64,000 nt of DNA from Aquabacterium sp. (GCF_029946005.1 NZ_JAQSDR010000012.1:186001-250000), one strand, 5' to 3'; positions 42,285-55,053 are shown, counted from the first letter of the stretch. Numbers and translations: made by a program. The notes: generated from the sequence alone by a model not told the origin.

Positions 42285-43232
42285 TCAGGCCTTGAGCTGG
42301 CCTTCCAGCGCATCCATGAAGCGCGCGGCCACGTCAAAGCCCGCTTGCTGCGTGATCTCCTGAAAACACGTCGGGCTGGTCACATTGATTTCGGTGAGCT
42401 TGTCGCCAATGATGTCCAGGCCCACCAGCAGCAGCCCGCGCGCGGCCAGGATCGGGCCCAATGTGCGTGCGATGTGCCAGTCGCTTTCGCTCAAGGGCTG
42501 GGCCACGCCCTTGCCACCGGCCGCCAGGTTGCCGCGCACCTCGCCGCCTTGCGGGATGCGCGCGAGTGCAAAGGGCACAGGCTCGCCATCGATGACCAGC
42601 ACGCGCTTGTCGCCTTGGGCAATGGCGGGCAAGAAGGCTTGGACCATGATGGTTTGCGTGCCATCGCGGGTCAGTGTTTCAGCAATGCTGCCCAGGTTCA
42701 GGCCATCGGCGGGCACGCGGAAAATGCCCGCACCGCCCATGCCATCCAGGGGCTTGAGGATGATGTCCTTGTGCGCGGCGTGGAAAGCGCGCACCGCCTT
42801 AATGCTGCGCGTGACCAGCGTGGGCGCCGTGAACTGTGGGAACTCCAGGATGGCCAGCTTTTCAGGGTGTTCGCGCAGCGCATGGGGGCGGTTGAACACG
42901 CGGGCGCCTTCGCGCTCGGCCTGGGTCAGCAGGTGGGTGGTGTACAGGTACTCGGCGTCGAAAGGCGGGTCCTTGCGCATCACCACCGCGTTCATGGCGG
43001 CCAGCCGCACGACGCTTTCTTGCCGCACCTTGAACCAGTGTTCGGCATGGCCGGTCAGTTCGATCTGTCGGGACGCTGCCTGCACCTGACCGCCGTGTTG
43101 CCAGACCAGGTCGGGCTGTTCGCAGGCCCAGACCTGGTGGCCCCGGCGCGCAGCCTCTCGCATCATGGCGAAGGTGCTGTCCTTGTGGGTCTTGAAGCTG
43201 TCCAGCGGGTCGGCGAGGAAGAGAATGTTCAT
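42285..43232 (-). CDS. gshB: Glutathione synthetase
   Basis: 315 aa, the normal length. ATP-grasp enzyme that adds glycine to gamma-glutamylcysteine. Motifs: [20 protein letters not shown] at the N-terminus, ILKPLDGMGGAGIFRV as the ATP-binding P-loop equivalent, and LVGLDIIGDKLTEINVTSPT at the metal site. Last gene of the run gshA–kup–benE–gshB; its ATG overlaps the benE stop by four bases. Confidence 0.96.
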   Translation of the reverse strand: MNILFLADPLDSFKTHKDSTFAMMREAARRGHQVWACEQPDLVWQHGGQVQAASRQIELTGHAEHWFKVRQESVVRLAAMNAVVMRKDPPFDAEYLYTTHLLTQAEREGARVFNRPHALREHPEKLAILEFPQFTAPTLVTRSIKAVRAFHAAHKDIILKPLDGMGGAGIFRVPADGLNLGSIAETLTRDGTQTIMVQAFLPAIAQGDKRVLVIDGEPVPFALARIPQGGEVRGNLAAGGKGVAQPLSESDWHIARTLGPILAARGLLLVGLDIIGDKLTEINVTSPTCFQEITQQAGFDVAARFMDALEGQLKA

Positions 43233-44443
43233 GGCGAATCTGCGATGTCGGGGGCGGGGGCCCGCCAGTGTTGCACCAATAAGGCAATGATGCCGGCGAC
43301 CAGGCCCCAGAAGGCCGAACTGACCCCCAGCAGGGTCATGCCCGACAAGGTCACCAGGAAGGTGATCAGGGCGGGTTCACGGTGGCGGTCGTCCCGCAGG
43401 GCGGTGGCCAGGCCACCGCCGATGGTGCCCAGCAGCGCCAGCCCTGCCACGCCCATGACCAGCGCTGGCGGGAAAGCCGCCAGCACGCCGGCCACGGCCC
43501 CGCCCAACAGGCCCATGGCGATGTAGAACAGCCCGGACATGAGGGCAGCGGTGTAGCGCTTGCGCGCATCGCTGTGCGCGTGTGGGCTGAGCACGATGGC
43601 GGCGGTGATCGCGGCCAGGTTGAAGGTATAGCCACCAAAGGGTGCGAGCAGCACGGTGGTCACGCCCGACCACGTCATGAGTGGCGACACCTGGGGCTGG
43701 TAGCCTGCCGCGCGAATCGCCGACACCCCCGGCACCGCCTGCGAGGCCATGGTCACAATGAACAGCGGCAGCCCCATGCTCATGACCGCGTTCCAGGACC
43801 ACCGCGGCATCACCAGCACCGGCGTGGCCAGTTGCCAGCGCAGCTCGGCGGTGTTGAGTTGGCCTTGCAGACCTGCAACCACCATGCCCATCACCAGCAC
43901 GCCCAGCACCGCATAGCGCGTCCACCAGCGGCGGCCCACCACGTAAGCGCCGAACATGGTCAGCACCAGCGTGGGTTGCAGTGTGGTGTGCGAGAACGCC
44001 AGCAGCGCGAACTTGGCCAGGATGCCCGCTAGCAGGGCCGATGCCAGCGACACGGGAATACGCCTCATCATGCGTTCAAAGAGGCGGGTCACACCCGACA
44101 GCCACATCAGCACACCGCAGACCAGGAAAGCCCCCACGGCTTCAGGCAGGCTGACGCCACTGGCTGCCGCCGCGATCACGGCCGCGCCAGGGGTGGACCA
44201 GGTGATCAGGATCGGTGTTCTGGCCCAAAGCGACAGGCCCAGCGTGCTCAGGCCCATGCCCAGCCCCAGGGCCCCCACCCACGAGCTGATCTGCGCCGGT
44301 GTGGCCCCCAGTGACTGGGCCGCGTGGAAGATCAGCGCGATGGTGCTGGTGAAGCCCACCAGCGTGGCCACAAACCCCGCCGAGACCGCCGCCAGCGACG
44401 TGTCCTGGCGAATGCGGTTCAGCGATGACAGCAGGGTGCTCAG
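43229..44443 (-). CDS. benE: BenE-family benzoate/H+ symporter-like protein, probable CTG start
   Basis: 404 aa if translation begins at CTG 44443–44441. Twelve hydrophobic segments and BenE motifs ([53 protein letters not shown]) identify the family. No ATG or GTG lies between the kup stop and the first membrane helix; the first in-frame ATG upstream would overlap kup by 273 bases. The CTG forms a CTGA overlap with the kup stop, which would fit coupled translation from a rare start codon. Substrate is probably an aromatic or dicarboxylic acid. Confidence 0.75.
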   Translation of the reverse strand: MSTLLSSLNRIRQDTSLAAVSAGFVATLVGFTSTIALIFHAAQSLGATPAQISSWVGALGLGMGLSTLGLSLWARTPILITWSTPGAAVIAAAASGVSLPEAVGAFLVCGVLMWLSGVTRLFERMMRRIPVSLASALLAGILAKFALLAFSHTTLQPTLVLTMFGAYVVGRRWWTRYAVLGVLVMGMVVAGLQGQLNTAELRWQLATPVLVMPRWSWNAVMSMGLPLFIVTMASQAVPGVSAIRAAGYQPQVSPLMTWSGVTTVLLAPFGGYTFNLAAITAAIVLSPHAHSDARKRYTAALMSGLFYIAMGLLGGAVAGVLAAFPPALVMGVAGLALLGTIGGGLATALRDDRHREPALITFLVTLSGMTLLGVSSAFWGLVAGIIALLVQHWRAPAPDIADSP

Positions 44444-46326
44444 ATCTCGACCTTGGAGCCCATCTCGATCACGCGATTGGTGGGCAGGCTCAGGAAGTCC
44501 GCAGCCCCCGAGGCATTGCGGTGCATGCTGGCGAACAGCTTCTCGCGCCAGGGCGCCATGCCGCTGCCAATGGTCGGGATGACGATGTCGCGAGACAGGA
44601 AGTAGCTGGTTTCCATCTCGTCCAGGTTGACGCCGTAGCGCTTGAGCAGGCTGAGCGCCTTGGGCACGTCGGGTTCGTTCTTGAAACCGAAATGCAGCAT
44701 TACCTGCCAGCAATCGTGGCCCAGGGTCTCGATCTGGACGCGTTTGTCCAAGCCGATCCAGGGCACTTCGTGGGCCTTCACGGTGACGAACAGATTCTGT
44801 TCATGCAGCACCTTGTTGTGCTTGAGGTTGTGCAGCAGCGCGTTGGGCGTGGTGCCCGCATCGGCATTGAGGAACACGGCCGTGCCCTGCACGCGCGTGG
44901 GTGGGCTGGAGAACACCGCGTCCAGGAAAGGCTCCAGGTCGATGGCATCACTGCGCAGGCGTTCGCTGAGCAGCGCGCGGCCTTGCTTCCACGTCATCAT
45001 CAACATGAACATGATGCCGCCGATCAGCAGCGGGAACCAGCCGCCATCAATCACCTTGATGACATTGGCGCTGAAGAACAGCACGTCGATCACAAAGAAG
45101 AACGTGGTCGCGGCGATGCACAAGGGCAGGGCCAGCCTCCAGGCGAAACGAATCACGAAGAAGGTCATCACCGTGGTGATGAGCATGTCGATGGTCACGG
45201 TGATGCCATAGGCGGCCGCGAGTTTGCCGCTCGAGCCAAAGAAGACCACGGCCATGACGATGCAACCGTACAGCGTCCAGTTGACGAAAGGGATGTAGAT
45301 CTGCCCGGTTGATTCGACCGAGGTGTGCATGATGCGCAGGCGCGGCAGGTAGCCCAGCTGGATGACCTGTTTGGTGACTGAAAACGCCGCCGAGATCAAG
45401 GCCTGCGAGGCGATCACCGTGGCGAAGGTGGCCAGGATCACCAGCGGATACAGCGCCCAATGCGGGGCCATTTCAAAGAAGGGATTGCTGGCGTTCTCGG
45501 GGTGCTTCAACAGCATGGCGCCCTGGCCAAAATAGTTCAGCACCAAGGCCGGCATGGCCAACAGGAACCACGCCAATCGGATGGGTTTTTTGCCAAAGTG
45601 GCCCATGTCGGCATACAGCGCCTCGGCCCCGGTCGCGCACAAGACCACGGCGCCCAGTGCCACGAACGCCATCTTGGGATGTTCGTAGATGAAGATCAAG
45701 GCGTGGTGCGGGCTCATGGCCCACAGGATCGAGGGGTTGTCGACGATGTGAATCAGGCCCAGCACCGCCAGCACCAGGAACCACACCGCCGTGATCGGCC
45801 CGAAAAACTTGCCGATGCCACCTGTGCCGTGCTTTTGCACCATGAACAGCAGCGTCAGCACCACCAGGGTCACCGGCACCACGAAGCGCTCCAGGCCGGG
45901 TGCCGCCACTTCCATGCCTTCCACCGCAGACAGCACCGAGATGGCCGGTGTGATCACCCCGTCACCAAAGAAAATTGCCGTGCCAAAAATGCCCAAGCCC
46001 AGGAGCATCTGCCGCAGTTTGGGGTGCTGTTTGACCGCCGTGGAGGCCAGCGCCAGCATGGCGATCAACCCCCCTTCGCCATTGTTGTCCGCCCTCAGGA
46101 TCAAGGTCACGTACTTGAGCGAGACGATGACCGTCAGCGTCCAGAACATGATCGACAAAATGCCGTAGATGCTGGTTTCGTTCAGCGGCAGGTGTCCGTG
46201 GGCGAACACCTCCTTGAGCGCGTACAGGGGGCTGGTACCGATGTCGCCATAGACGATACCGATGGCCCCCAAAGTCAGCGCTGCCAGTTGTGAGCGGCTG
46301 AGGGGGGCGTTGGAGCTGGTTTGCAC
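44440..46326 (-). CDS. kup: Kup potassium transporter
   Basis: 628 aa from GTG at 46326, close to E. coli Kup (622 aa); an ATG at 46422 would add 32 residues that overlap gshA. The family N-terminal signature is [20 protein letters not shown], followed by twelve membrane helices and a cytoplasmic C-terminal domain. It imports K+ with protons. It lies between gshA and gshB in one operon, which joins potassium uptake with glutathione synthesis. Confidence 0.93.
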   Translation of the reverse strand: MQTSSNAPLSRSQLAALTLGAIGIVYGDIGTSPLYALKEVFAHGHLPLNETSIYGILSIMFWTLTVIVSLKYVTLILRADNNGEGGLIAMLALASTAVKQHPKLRQMLLGLGIFGTAIFFGDGVITPAISVLSAVEGMEVAAPGLERFVVPVTLVVLTLLFMVQKHGTGGIGKFFGPITAVWFLVLAVLGLIHIVDNPSILWAMSPHHALIFIYEHPKMAFVALGAVVLCATGAEALYADMGHFGKKPIRLAWFLLAMPALVLNYFGQGAMLLKHPENASNPFFEMAPHWALYPLVILATFATVIASQALISAAFSVTKQVIQLGYLPRLRIMHTSVESTGQIYIPFVNWTLYGCIVMAVVFFGSSGKLAAAYGITVTIDMLITTVMTFFVIRFAWRLALPLCIAATTFFFVIDVLFFSANVIKVIDGGWFPLLIGGIMFMLMMTWKQGRALLSERLRSDAIDLEPFLDAVFSSPPTRVQGTAVFLNADAGTTPNALLHNLKHNKVLHEQNLFVTVKAHEVPWIGLDKRVQIETLGHDCWQVMLHFGFKNEPDVPKALSLLKRYGVNLDEMETSYFLSRDIVIPTIGSGMAPWREKLFASMHRNASGAADFLSLPTNRVIEMGSKVEI

Positions 46327-46378
46327 GAGTGGTGGACGCGAATCGACGAGGGGCCCATTCTGCCCGCTTATTGCCTGC

Positions 46379-47674
46379 TTATTCGTAGACTTCCGCGTTG
46401 GGGTCTGTTGCTTCCAGCTCATAACTGGCCGCCAGCATGGCCAAACGGCCAATCACGCCATACATGTAGAACCGGTTGGGCGCGCTGGCCCCCGGCTTGG
46501 CGCCCAGTTTGGGCATCTGGGTGGGTTCGGCAAAGGCCAGCGGCACGAAGCTGGAGCCGGGGGCGTTCAGGTTCTCGTCGATGCCACGGTCCGAGTGCAC
46601 GCGGTAGAAACCACCCACCACGTAGCGGTCGATCATGTACACCACGGGTTCGGCCGCCGAGTTGTTCATCTGCTCATAGGTGGGCACGCCCTCCTGGATG
46701 ATCACGCGGTTGACTTCCTGGCCATCCTTCACCACCGACATCTTGTTGCGCGTGCGGCGGTTCAGGTCGGTCAACTCTTTCGCATCGCGCACGGTCATGA
46801 TGCCCATGCCATAGGTGCCGTTGTCGGCCTTGACGATGACGAAGGGCTTCTCGTTGATGCCGTATTCCTTGTATTTGCGGCGGATTTTGTTCAGGAGTGC
46901 ATCGACCTGGGTTTGCAGGCACTCGCCACCAGTGCCATCCTGGAAATCAACCTCGTCGCACACCGAGTACATCGGGTTGATCAGCCAGGGGTCCATGCCC
47001 AGCAGCTTGGAGAATTTCTTGGCCACCTCTTCGTAGGCCTCGAAATGCTGGCTCTTGCGGCGCACGGCCCAGCCCGCGTGCAAGGGCGGCAGCAGGTATT
47101 GCTCATGCAGGTCGGTCAGGATCTCCGGGATGCCGGCTGACAGATCGTTGTTGAGCAGGATGGTGCAGGGGTCGAAGTGCTTCAGGCCCAGTCGGCGCTT
47201 GGTGCGGATCAGCGGCTCAAGCGTCAGGTGACCGCCATCTGGCAGGGGCAACTCGACCGGCTCGGTCATGGTCTCGTCCAGGCTGCCCAGGCGCACGTTC
47301 AGGCCGGCGTGGCTGAAGATCTGCACCAGGCGCTCGACATTGGCCAGGTAATGCTGGTTGCGCGTGTGCCCCTCGGGGATCAGCAGCAGGTTCTTGGCCT
47401 CAGGGCAGATCTTCTCGATGGCGGCCATGGCGGCCTGCACGGCCAGGGGCATCATTTCCTGGGTCAGGTTGTTGAAACCGCCCGGGTACAGGTTGGTGTC
47501 CACCGGGGCCAGCTTGAAACCGGCGTTGCGCAAATCCACCGAGGTGTAGAAGGGCGGCGTGTGCTCCATCCATTCCAGCCGGAACCAGCGCTCGATCGCC
47601 GGCATGGATTCGAGCATGCGCTGCTCCAGCTCATTGATGGGACCGGTGAGCGCGGTGATCAGGTGTGGAACCAT
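46379..47674 (-). CDS. gshA: Glutamate–cysteine ligase (betaproteobacterial type)
   Basis: 431 aa from the ATG at 47674 ([17 protein letters not shown]). Conserved parts of this GshA class are [51 protein letters not shown] and [16 protein letters not shown]. It forms gamma-glutamylcysteine, the first step in glutathione synthesis. First gene of gshA–kup–benE–gshB. Confidence 0.93.
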   Translation of the reverse strand: MVPHLITALTGPINELEQRMLESMPAIERWFRLEWMEHTPPFYTSVDLRNAGFKLAPVDTNLYPGGFNNLTQEMMPLAVQAAMAAIEKICPEAKNLLLIPEGHTRNQHYLANVERLVQIFSHAGLNVRLGSLDETMTEPVELPLPDGGHLTLEPLIRTKRRLGLKHFDPCTILLNNDLSAGIPEILTDLHEQYLLPPLHAGWAVRRKSQHFEAYEEVAKKFSKLLGMDPWLINPMYSVCDEVDFQDGTGGECLQTQVDALLNKIRRKYKEYGINEKPFVIVKADNGTYGMGIMTVRDAKELTDLNRRTRNKMSVVKDGQEVNRVIIQEGVPTYEQMNNSAAEPVVYMIDRYVVGGFYRVHSDRGIDENLNAPGSSFVPLAFAEPTQMPKLGAKPGASAPNRFYMYGVIGRLAMLAASYELEATDPNAEVYE

Positions 47675-47751
47675 GGGGCGTGTGTTGCTTTGGCGATTGG
47701 GGAAGACCCCCATTCTAGAAACATGCGGACCCGTTCTGGGCGCCCAAATGC

Positions 47752-47782
47752 AAAAAGGGCGGCTTAAGAAGCCGCCCCTTGA
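47752..47782 (-). terminator. Rho-independent terminator of glnK–amt
   Basis: Perfect 9-bp stem GGGCGGCTT/AAGCCGCCC with a 3-base loop. On the minus strand it is followed by TTTTTG, 22 bp beyond the amt stop. It separates amt from gshA. Confidence 0.9.
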
Positions 47783-47804
47783 CTATCACGGTGATTGAAT
47801 CAAA

Positions 47805-49340
47805 TCACTTGTGATAGGCCGTTTCGCCGTGGGCCGAGATGTCCAGGCCTTCGCGCTCTTCTTCTTCCGAGACGCGCAGACCGATCACCAGGTCAACGAT
47901 CTTGAAGGCGATGATCGACACGACGGCAGACCACACCACGGTCAAGCCAACAGCCTTGGCCTGGATGATGACCTGGTTGACGATGGAGTAGTCGGCCGGG
48001 GCCACCATGCCCACGGTCACCCAATCAGCGACGGCGCTGGGGCCACCCAGGTTGGGCGAGTTGAACACGCCAGTCAACAGGGCACCCAGGATGCCGCCCA
48101 CGCCGTGGACGCCGAACACGTCGAGCGAGTCATCCGCGCCCAGCAGCTTCTTCAGACCCGTCACGCCCCACAGGCAGATCAGGCCAGCCAGCAGGCCGAT
48201 GATCAGCGCGCCGCCGATGCCGACGTTGCCAGCAGCAGGCGTGATGGCGACCAGGCCAGCAACGGCACCCGAAGCAGCACCCAGCATCGAAGCCTTGCCC
48301 TTGAGCAGCGACTCACCCAGGATCCAGCCAATCACCGCGGCAGCCGTGGCGGCCAGGGTGTTGATGAAGGCCAGGGCGGCGAAGCCGTTGGCTTCCAGGG
48401 CGGAGCCGGCGTTGAAGCCGAACCAGCCCACCCACAGCAGGGCCGAGCCCACCATGGTCAACGTCAGCGAGTGAGGCGTGAACGCTTCCTTGCCGTAGCC
48501 GATGCGCTTGCCGATCATGTAGGCACCGACCAGACCGGCGACAGCGGCGTTGATGTGCACCACGGTACCGCCCGCGAAGTCGAGGGCGCCCCATTGCCAG
48601 AGCAGGCCGGCCTTGCCGGTCATCTCGGCGGCAACATCAGCGCTGGCGTAAGCGTCAGGGCCCATCCAGAACCAGACCATGTGGGCCATGGGGGCGTAGC
48701 TGAAGGTGAACCACAGCACCATGAACAGCAGCACGGCCGAGAACTTGGCGCGCTCTGCGAATGCGCCGACGATCAGGGCGCAGGTGATGCCAGCGAACGT
48801 GGCCTGGAAGGCTGCGAACACGATTTCAGGGATGTAGACACCCTTGCTGAACGTGGCGGCGTTGGCGAAGGTGCCCGCCGTGTTGTCCCAGACGCCCTTC
48901 ATCATCAGCCGGTCAAGCCCGCCGATGAAGGCATTGCCCTCGGTGAACGCCAGGCTGTAGCCGTAGACGAACCACAGGACGACGATGACGGAGAACGTCA
49001 CCATGACCTGCATCAGCACGGACAGCATGTTCTTGCTGCGCACTAGGCCACCATAGAACAGGGCCAGGCCGGGGATGACCATCAGGATGACCAAAATGGT
49101 ACAGACCATCATCCAGGCCGTGTCGCCCTTGTTGGGCACAGGCGTGGGTGCGGCCGCTGCCGGAGCAGCTTCAGCAGCCGCTGGGGCTGCATCAGATGCC
49201 GCAGGGGCTGCGGCCGAGGGGGCTTCCGCCACGGCGGTGGCGGCGACGGGTTCGGAGGCCGTGGTGTCTTGGGCGTGGGAGACGCCAAATACACCTAGAG
49301 CCGCGAGCCCCAGTGCGAGCGACGCAAGGAGTTTTCTCAT
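47805..49340 (-). CDS. amt: Ammonium transporter
   Basis: 511 aa. A signal-like hydrophobic N-terminus (residues 1–23) is followed by an alanine/proline-rich spacer of about 45 residues and eleven membrane helices. Amt motifs include LALFYGGLVRSKNML, DFAGGTVVHINAAVAGLVGA, and FGVHGVGGILGALLTGVF. Inner-membrane NH4+/NH3 channel, gated by GlnK. It is 96 bp downstream of glnK in the same transcript and ends at the hairpin at 47752. The long Ala-rich N-terminal extension is not present in E. coli AmtB. Confidence 0.94.
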   Translation of the reverse strand: MRKLLASLALGLAALGVFGVSHAQDTTASEPVAATAVAEAPSAAAPAASDAAPAAAEAAPAAAAPTPVPNKGDTAWMMVCTILVILMVIPGLALFYGGLVRSKNMLSVLMQVMVTFSVIVVLWFVYGYSLAFTEGNAFIGGLDRLMMKGVWDNTAGTFANAATFSKGVYIPEIVFAAFQATFAGITCALIVGAFAERAKFSAVLLFMVLWFTFSYAPMAHMVWFWMGPDAYASADVAAEMTGKAGLLWQWGALDFAGGTVVHINAAVAGLVGAYMIGKRIGYGKEAFTPHSLTLTMVGSALLWVGWFGFNAGSALEANGFAALAFINTLAATAAAVIGWILGESLLKGKASMLGAASGAVAGLVAITPAAGNVGIGGALIIGLLAGLICLWGVTGLKKLLGADDSLDVFGVHGVGGILGALLTGVFNSPNLGGPSAVADWVTVGMVAPADYSIVNQVIIQAKAVGLTVVWSAVVSIIAFKIVDLVIGLRVSEEEEREGLDISAHGETAYHK

Positions 49341-49436
49341 GAAATGCCTCTTGGAAAATCAAAAATAGGCCACGGAGACGCGCCACAAGGCGCCCCCAGG
49401 GGTGTCGTCAGAAAGAAGGGACGGATGCCCCTGGCC

Positions 49437-51660
<2,224 letters not shown>

Positions 51661-51723
51661 TCAAAAATCCTCGTTTTGGAGGATCATGTGGCGCTTGATG
51701 ATCTGGCACCAAGGAACACTCAC

Positions 51724-52608
51724 ATGAAAACAGCGTTGATCACGGGCGGCAACAGCGGCATTGGCAAGGAAACCACGCGTGCGCTGGTGGGCCTGGGCTG
51801 GCGGGTTTTGATCGCAGCGCGAGATGCGGCCAAAAGCCGAGCGCTGGTGGAGTCGATCCGCGCCGAGAATCCCCGTGCTCAGATTGACTGGTTGTCGGTC
51901 GATTTGTCAGACTTCAATGGCATCGAGGCCTTCGCCGCCGAGGTGTCACACCGCCTGCCGGTGATCGACGCGTTGGTGTTGAACGCAGGCCTGTACACGC
52001 GGCAACTGACCACCAACCACGCCGGCATCGAACTGATGTTCGCCACCACGCACCTGGGGCACTTTTTGCTGACGCATCACCTGTTGCCCAATGTGCGGGC
52101 CTCCAGCGATGGGCGCATTGTGGTGAGCAGCTCGGTGGCGCAATGGATGGGTGGACGAATGGATCTGGACACCATGCGCAGCCCTTCCCGCAGTCAGTTC
52201 CTGCAGCTGGCGCCGTTCAAGGCCTATGGCCGCTCCAAGCTGGCCAACATGCTGTTTGTGCGTGAACTGGCCCAGCGCCTGCAAGGCACGTCGATCAAGG
52301 TCAATGGCTTTCACCCAGGCGGCATCAAGAGCGATTTCTGGCGCGACACGCCGGGCTGGGTCACCGCGTTGGTCGATCCTTTCCTGGTGTCGGAAGCCAA
52401 AGGTGCCAAGACCCAGATCTACCTGGCATCGCACGACGGCCTGCGCACCTCAGGTGAATACTGGTCGAATTGCCGGGTGCGCCAAGGCAGCCCTGCCAAC
52501 CGTGATCCGGCCTTGGGCCGCCAGCTTTGGCAGTACAGTGAACAGTTGTTCGGCATCACCGATTTCGGCCAAGCGGCCACGGTGATCACTCAAATGAAAG
52601 CCGGTTGA
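51724..52608 (+). CDS. Short-chain dehydrogenase/reductase
   Basis: 294 aa from the ATG at 51724 (MKTALITGGNSGIGKETTRA). Classical SDR: TGGNSGIG cofactor motif, LVLNAGLY, and the catalytic Ser-Tyr-Lys in VVSSSVAQ and YGRSKLAN. It resembles retinol dehydrogenase-like SDRs; the substrate is unknown. It is followed after two bases by the PCu(A)C gene. Confidence 0.85.
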   Translation: MKTALITGGNSGIGKETTRALVGLGWRVLIAARDAAKSRALVESIRAENPRAQIDWLSVDLSDFNGIEAFAAEVSHRLPVIDALVLNAGLYTRQLTTNHAGIELMFATTHLGHFLLTHHLLPNVRASSDGRIVVSSSVAQWMGGRMDLDTMRSPSRSQFLQLAPFKAYGRSKLANMLFVRELAQRLQGTSIKVNGFHPGGIKSDFWRDTPGWVTALVDPFLVSEAKGAKTQIYLASHDGLRTSGEYWSNCRVRQGSPANRDPALGRQLWQYSEQLFGITDFGQAATVITQMKAG

Positions 52609-52610
52609 GC

Positions 52611-53081
52611 ATGATGACAAGTAAACAATCCTGGGCCGCGCTGCTGTTGGCGGCGGTGTGCTCGGTCAGCGTGGCGCAAGAGCCCCTGGTCCAGGTGAAC
52701 GATGCCTGGGTTCGGAAAGCGGTCAAGGGCCAAAGTGGCACGGGGGGCTTCATGACGCTGACCAGCAGCGTGCCGCTCACGCTGGTGGGCTTTCGCTCGC
52801 CGGTGTCGGCCTCCGCTGAACTCCACGAAATGAGCATGCAAGGCGATGTGATGCGCATGCGTGCCATCGACGCCTTGCCCTTGCCTGCCGGAAAGGCCGT
52901 GGCATTGCAGCCGGGGGGGCATCACCTGATGCTGATGGGGCTCACGCGGCCCTTGTCAGTGGGAGATCATCTTCTGTTGACCTTGAAGCTGCGCGACGGC
53001 AAGGGACAGATGATCAAGCAAACCATCCGGGTGCCGGTGCTGGCCACTGCGCCAGCCGCGACCGCCAGCTCGCCTCACTGA
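52611..53081 (+). CDS. Periplasmic copper chaperone PCu(A)C
   Basis: 156 aa from the ATG at 52611 (ATG 52614 also possible; a TTG at 52605 is less likely). Signal peptide residues 1–23 ending VSVAQ. The copper-binding histidine/methionine motif is seen as ELHEMSMQGDVMRM and, 20-odd residues later, GGHHLMLMG. It delivers Cu(I) to cytochrome oxidase. The usual neighbour SCO1 is absent. The 3' end overlaps lapB by seven bases. Confidence 0.88.
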   Translation: MMTSKQSWAALLLAAVCSVSVAQEPLVQVNDAWVRKAVKGQSGTGGFMTLTSSVPLTLVGFRSPVSASAELHEMSMQGDVMRMRAIDALPLPAGKAVALQPGGHHLMLMGLTRPLSVGDHLLLTLKLRDGKGQMIKQTIRVPVLATAPAATASSPH

Positions 53082-54232
53082 TCTTCCAGGCGACGAGGGG
53101 GGTAAGTGTCCCAGCCATGGCAGCCGGGGCACTGCCAGAAGTAATGCTGGCTTTCAAAGCCGCAAGCCGCGCAGCGATAACGTTGCAAGGGCTTGGCCGC
53201 CGTGGCCAAGGCATCCTGCAGGCGTTCAATTTCGATCACCGTCAAGGGCACGCCGGTGCTCAGACTTTCGCGGATCACGCCTTGCGCGGCCGACAGCGAA
53301 GGCTGATCGCTCAGGTGGTTGATCAGGCGCTGGCGGCGCAGGGTTGGCTCGTCTTGCAGGCGATTGAGCGCGGCCAGCAGGTCCACCGAGGGCGCCTGCT
53401 TGTACAAGGCTTCCAGCCTGGCCAGCGCTTCGGCCACGCCACCGCTGGCTTGCGCGTTGGTCGCGTAGTCTTGTGCCACCAATGAGAACGCCTGCGGCTG
53501 CAGCGCCATCAACTCGTCCCACACCTTCAAGGCAGCGGCATGCTGACCCTGACGCACGAGGCGGTGCCCCTGCATGACCAGCGGACGCGCGGCCTGAGGT
53601 GCCGCTTCACGGGCGCGCACCAGGGCCTGTTCGGCTTCATCATGGCGGCCCCTGGCATCGGCCTCATGCGCCACTTCACACCAGTGGTGGGCCACACGCT
53701 GGGCGAACGATCCGGTGCCAGCGGCCTCCAATTGGCGGGCCACCTCGATGGCCGGGTGCCAGTTCCGTGAACGCTCGTGGAGCGTGAGCAAGGCCAGGCG
53801 AGAGTCGGTGCTGAAAGCGGTGCCTTCCAGTGCTTTGAATGCGGCTTCGGCGCGGTCGAACAAGCCTGCCTTCAGGAAGTCCTGGGCCAGGGCGTGTTGG
53901 GCACGTTCGCGGTCATCCCGGCGCAAATCACCCCTCGCCAACAGGTGCTCGTGAACGCGGATGGCGCGCTCGTATTCGCCGCGACGGCGAAACAGGTTGC
54001 CCAGTGCAAAGTGCAGGTCAGAGGTGTTCGGGTCTTGTTGGACCGCTTCGATGAACGCATCGATGGCCTTGTCCTGTTGCTCGTTGAGCAAGAGGTTCAG
54101 GCCTTTGAAATAGGCTTGTGGCGAGGCACTGTCTTCACGCTTGATTTGGCGCAGGTCCAGGCGCGAGGCCACCCAGCCCAGCAGAAAAAAGCCGGGCAGG
54201 GCCAGCAGAAGCCATTGCAGGTCAAATTCCAT
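53075..54232 (-). CDS. lapB: LapB (YciM) heat-shock/LPS assembly TPR protein
   Basis: 385 aa. An N-terminal membrane anchor (residues 5–22) precedes about six TPR repeats (NLLLNEQQDKAIDAFIEAVQ and following). The C-terminal rubredoxin-type metal domain has two CxxC pairs (YRCAACGF and WQCPGCHGW). LapB controls LpxC degradation by FtsH and so LPS level. Gene order rpsA–ihfB–lapA–lapB is the standard one. Confidence 0.94.
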   Translation of the reverse strand: MEFDLQWLLLALPGFFLLGWVASRLDLRQIKREDSASPQAYFKGLNLLLNEQQDKAIDAFIEAVQQDPNTSDLHFALGNLFRRRGEYERAIRVHEHLLARGDLRRDDRERAQHALAQDFLKAGLFDRAEAAFKALEGTAFSTDSRLALLTLHERSRNWHPAIEVARQLEAAGTGSFAQRVAHHWCEVAHEADARGRHDEAEQALVRAREAAPQAARPLVMQGHRLVRQGQHAAALKVWDELMALQPQAFSLVAQDYATNAQASGGVAEALARLEALYKQAPSVDLLAALNRLQDEPTLRRQRLINHLSDQPSLSAAQGVIRESLSTGVPLTVIEIERLQDALATAAKPLQRYRCAACGFESQHYFWQCPGCHGWDTYPPRRLEDQ

Positions 54233-54256
54233 GGGGATGCATGCGGCTTTGGGTGA

Positions 54257-54619
54257 TCACTTGCCGGGCTTGCGCGGCGCGGGCATGTCCGGGGGGTGCG
54301 GCAACTCGGCGGGCATGGTGGAGTGGCCGCCAGAGCGGCTATTGGCGTGTGTGGCAACCGGGGCCTGAACCACGGTTTTCTCTGGCAGCAAGTGCAGGCG
54401 TTGGCGTGCATCGCGGCGATGCCGCCACCAACTGGGCACCATGGCCAGCACGCCGACGGCACAGCCCAGGCCAAACACCGCCAGGACAATGAACACCATC
54501 GGGGCCTGCGAGCGGTAGCCCCAGAACCATTGCAACTCAACGAGGTGCATGTTGTTCAGGGCGAAGGCAAACAGGACGAAGAACACCAGGCCACGCAACA
54601 ACCAGGTCAATAAACGCAT
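54257..54619 (-). CDS. lapA: LapA (DUF1049) inner-membrane protein
   Basis: 120 aa. Two transmembrane helices (about 5–22 and 42–62) flank a short loop, then a basic cytoplasmic tail, as in LapA. The tail here is longer and proline-rich than in E. coli LapA. It lies between ihfB (9 bp) and lapB (24 bp) and works with LapB in LPS assembly. Confidence 0.88.
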   Translation of the reverse strand: MRLLTWLLRGLVFFVLFAFALNNMHLVELQWFWGYRSQAPMVFIVLAVFGLGCAVGVLAMVPSWWRHRRDARQRLHLLPEKTVVQAPVATHANSRSGGHSTMPAELPHPPDMPAPRKPGK

Positions 54620-54628
54620 GGGTTGGCC

Positions 54629-54973
54629 TCAGGCTTTCCGGATGAGGGCCTCGGCCTCGGTGGCCGGGGTGATGTCTGCCGTGGAGGGCCCGCCTCGGGC
54701 GTCGACTGCTTCTCGCAGCGCCTTGCCGGGCTTGAAGTGCGGCACCAGCTTTTCGGGGATCAGCACTTGCTCGCCCGAGCGCGGATTGCGGCCCATGCGG
54801 GGAGGGCGGCGATTGATGGAAAAACTGCCAAAACCCCGGATCTCGATACGGTGACCATGGGCCAGCGCTTCGGACATCGCGTCAAGGATGGTCTTGACGG
54901 CGAACTCGGCGTCGCGCTGAGTCAACTGGCCAAAGCGCTCGGCCAAGCGGGCCACTAGATCGGAACGGGTCAT
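54629..54973 (-). CDS. ihfB: Integration host factor subunit beta
   Basis: 114 aa. The DNA-bending HU/IHF fold is clear: [18 protein letters not shown] at the start, [22 protein letters not shown] carrying the beta-arm proline region. A C-terminal extension of about 20 residues ([20 protein letters not shown]) goes beyond the E. coli length of 94. Co-transcribed with lapAB and downstream of rpsA. Confidence 0.95.
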   Translation of the reverse strand: MTRSDLVARLAERFGQLTQRDAEFAVKTILDAMSEALAHGHRIEIRGFGSFSINRRPPRMGRNPRSGEQVLIPEKLVPHFKPGKALREAVDARGGPSTADITPATEAEALIRKA

Positions 54974-55053
54974 GAGGGTGTCACGTCAAAAGATCGGGGG
55001 CTGTGATGAAAACACGCGGGTCGGGAAAGACAGCAGGGTGTGCTCATCACAAC

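Noticed and set aside
45460-46293. 277-codon plus-strand frame over kup
   Set aside because: His/Gln/Arg-rich shadow of the kup coding strand.
46327-46422. Kup start at ATG 46422
   Set aside because: It would overlap gshA by 44 bases and add residues absent from Kup; GTG at 46326 gives the family length. Kept as an alternative only.
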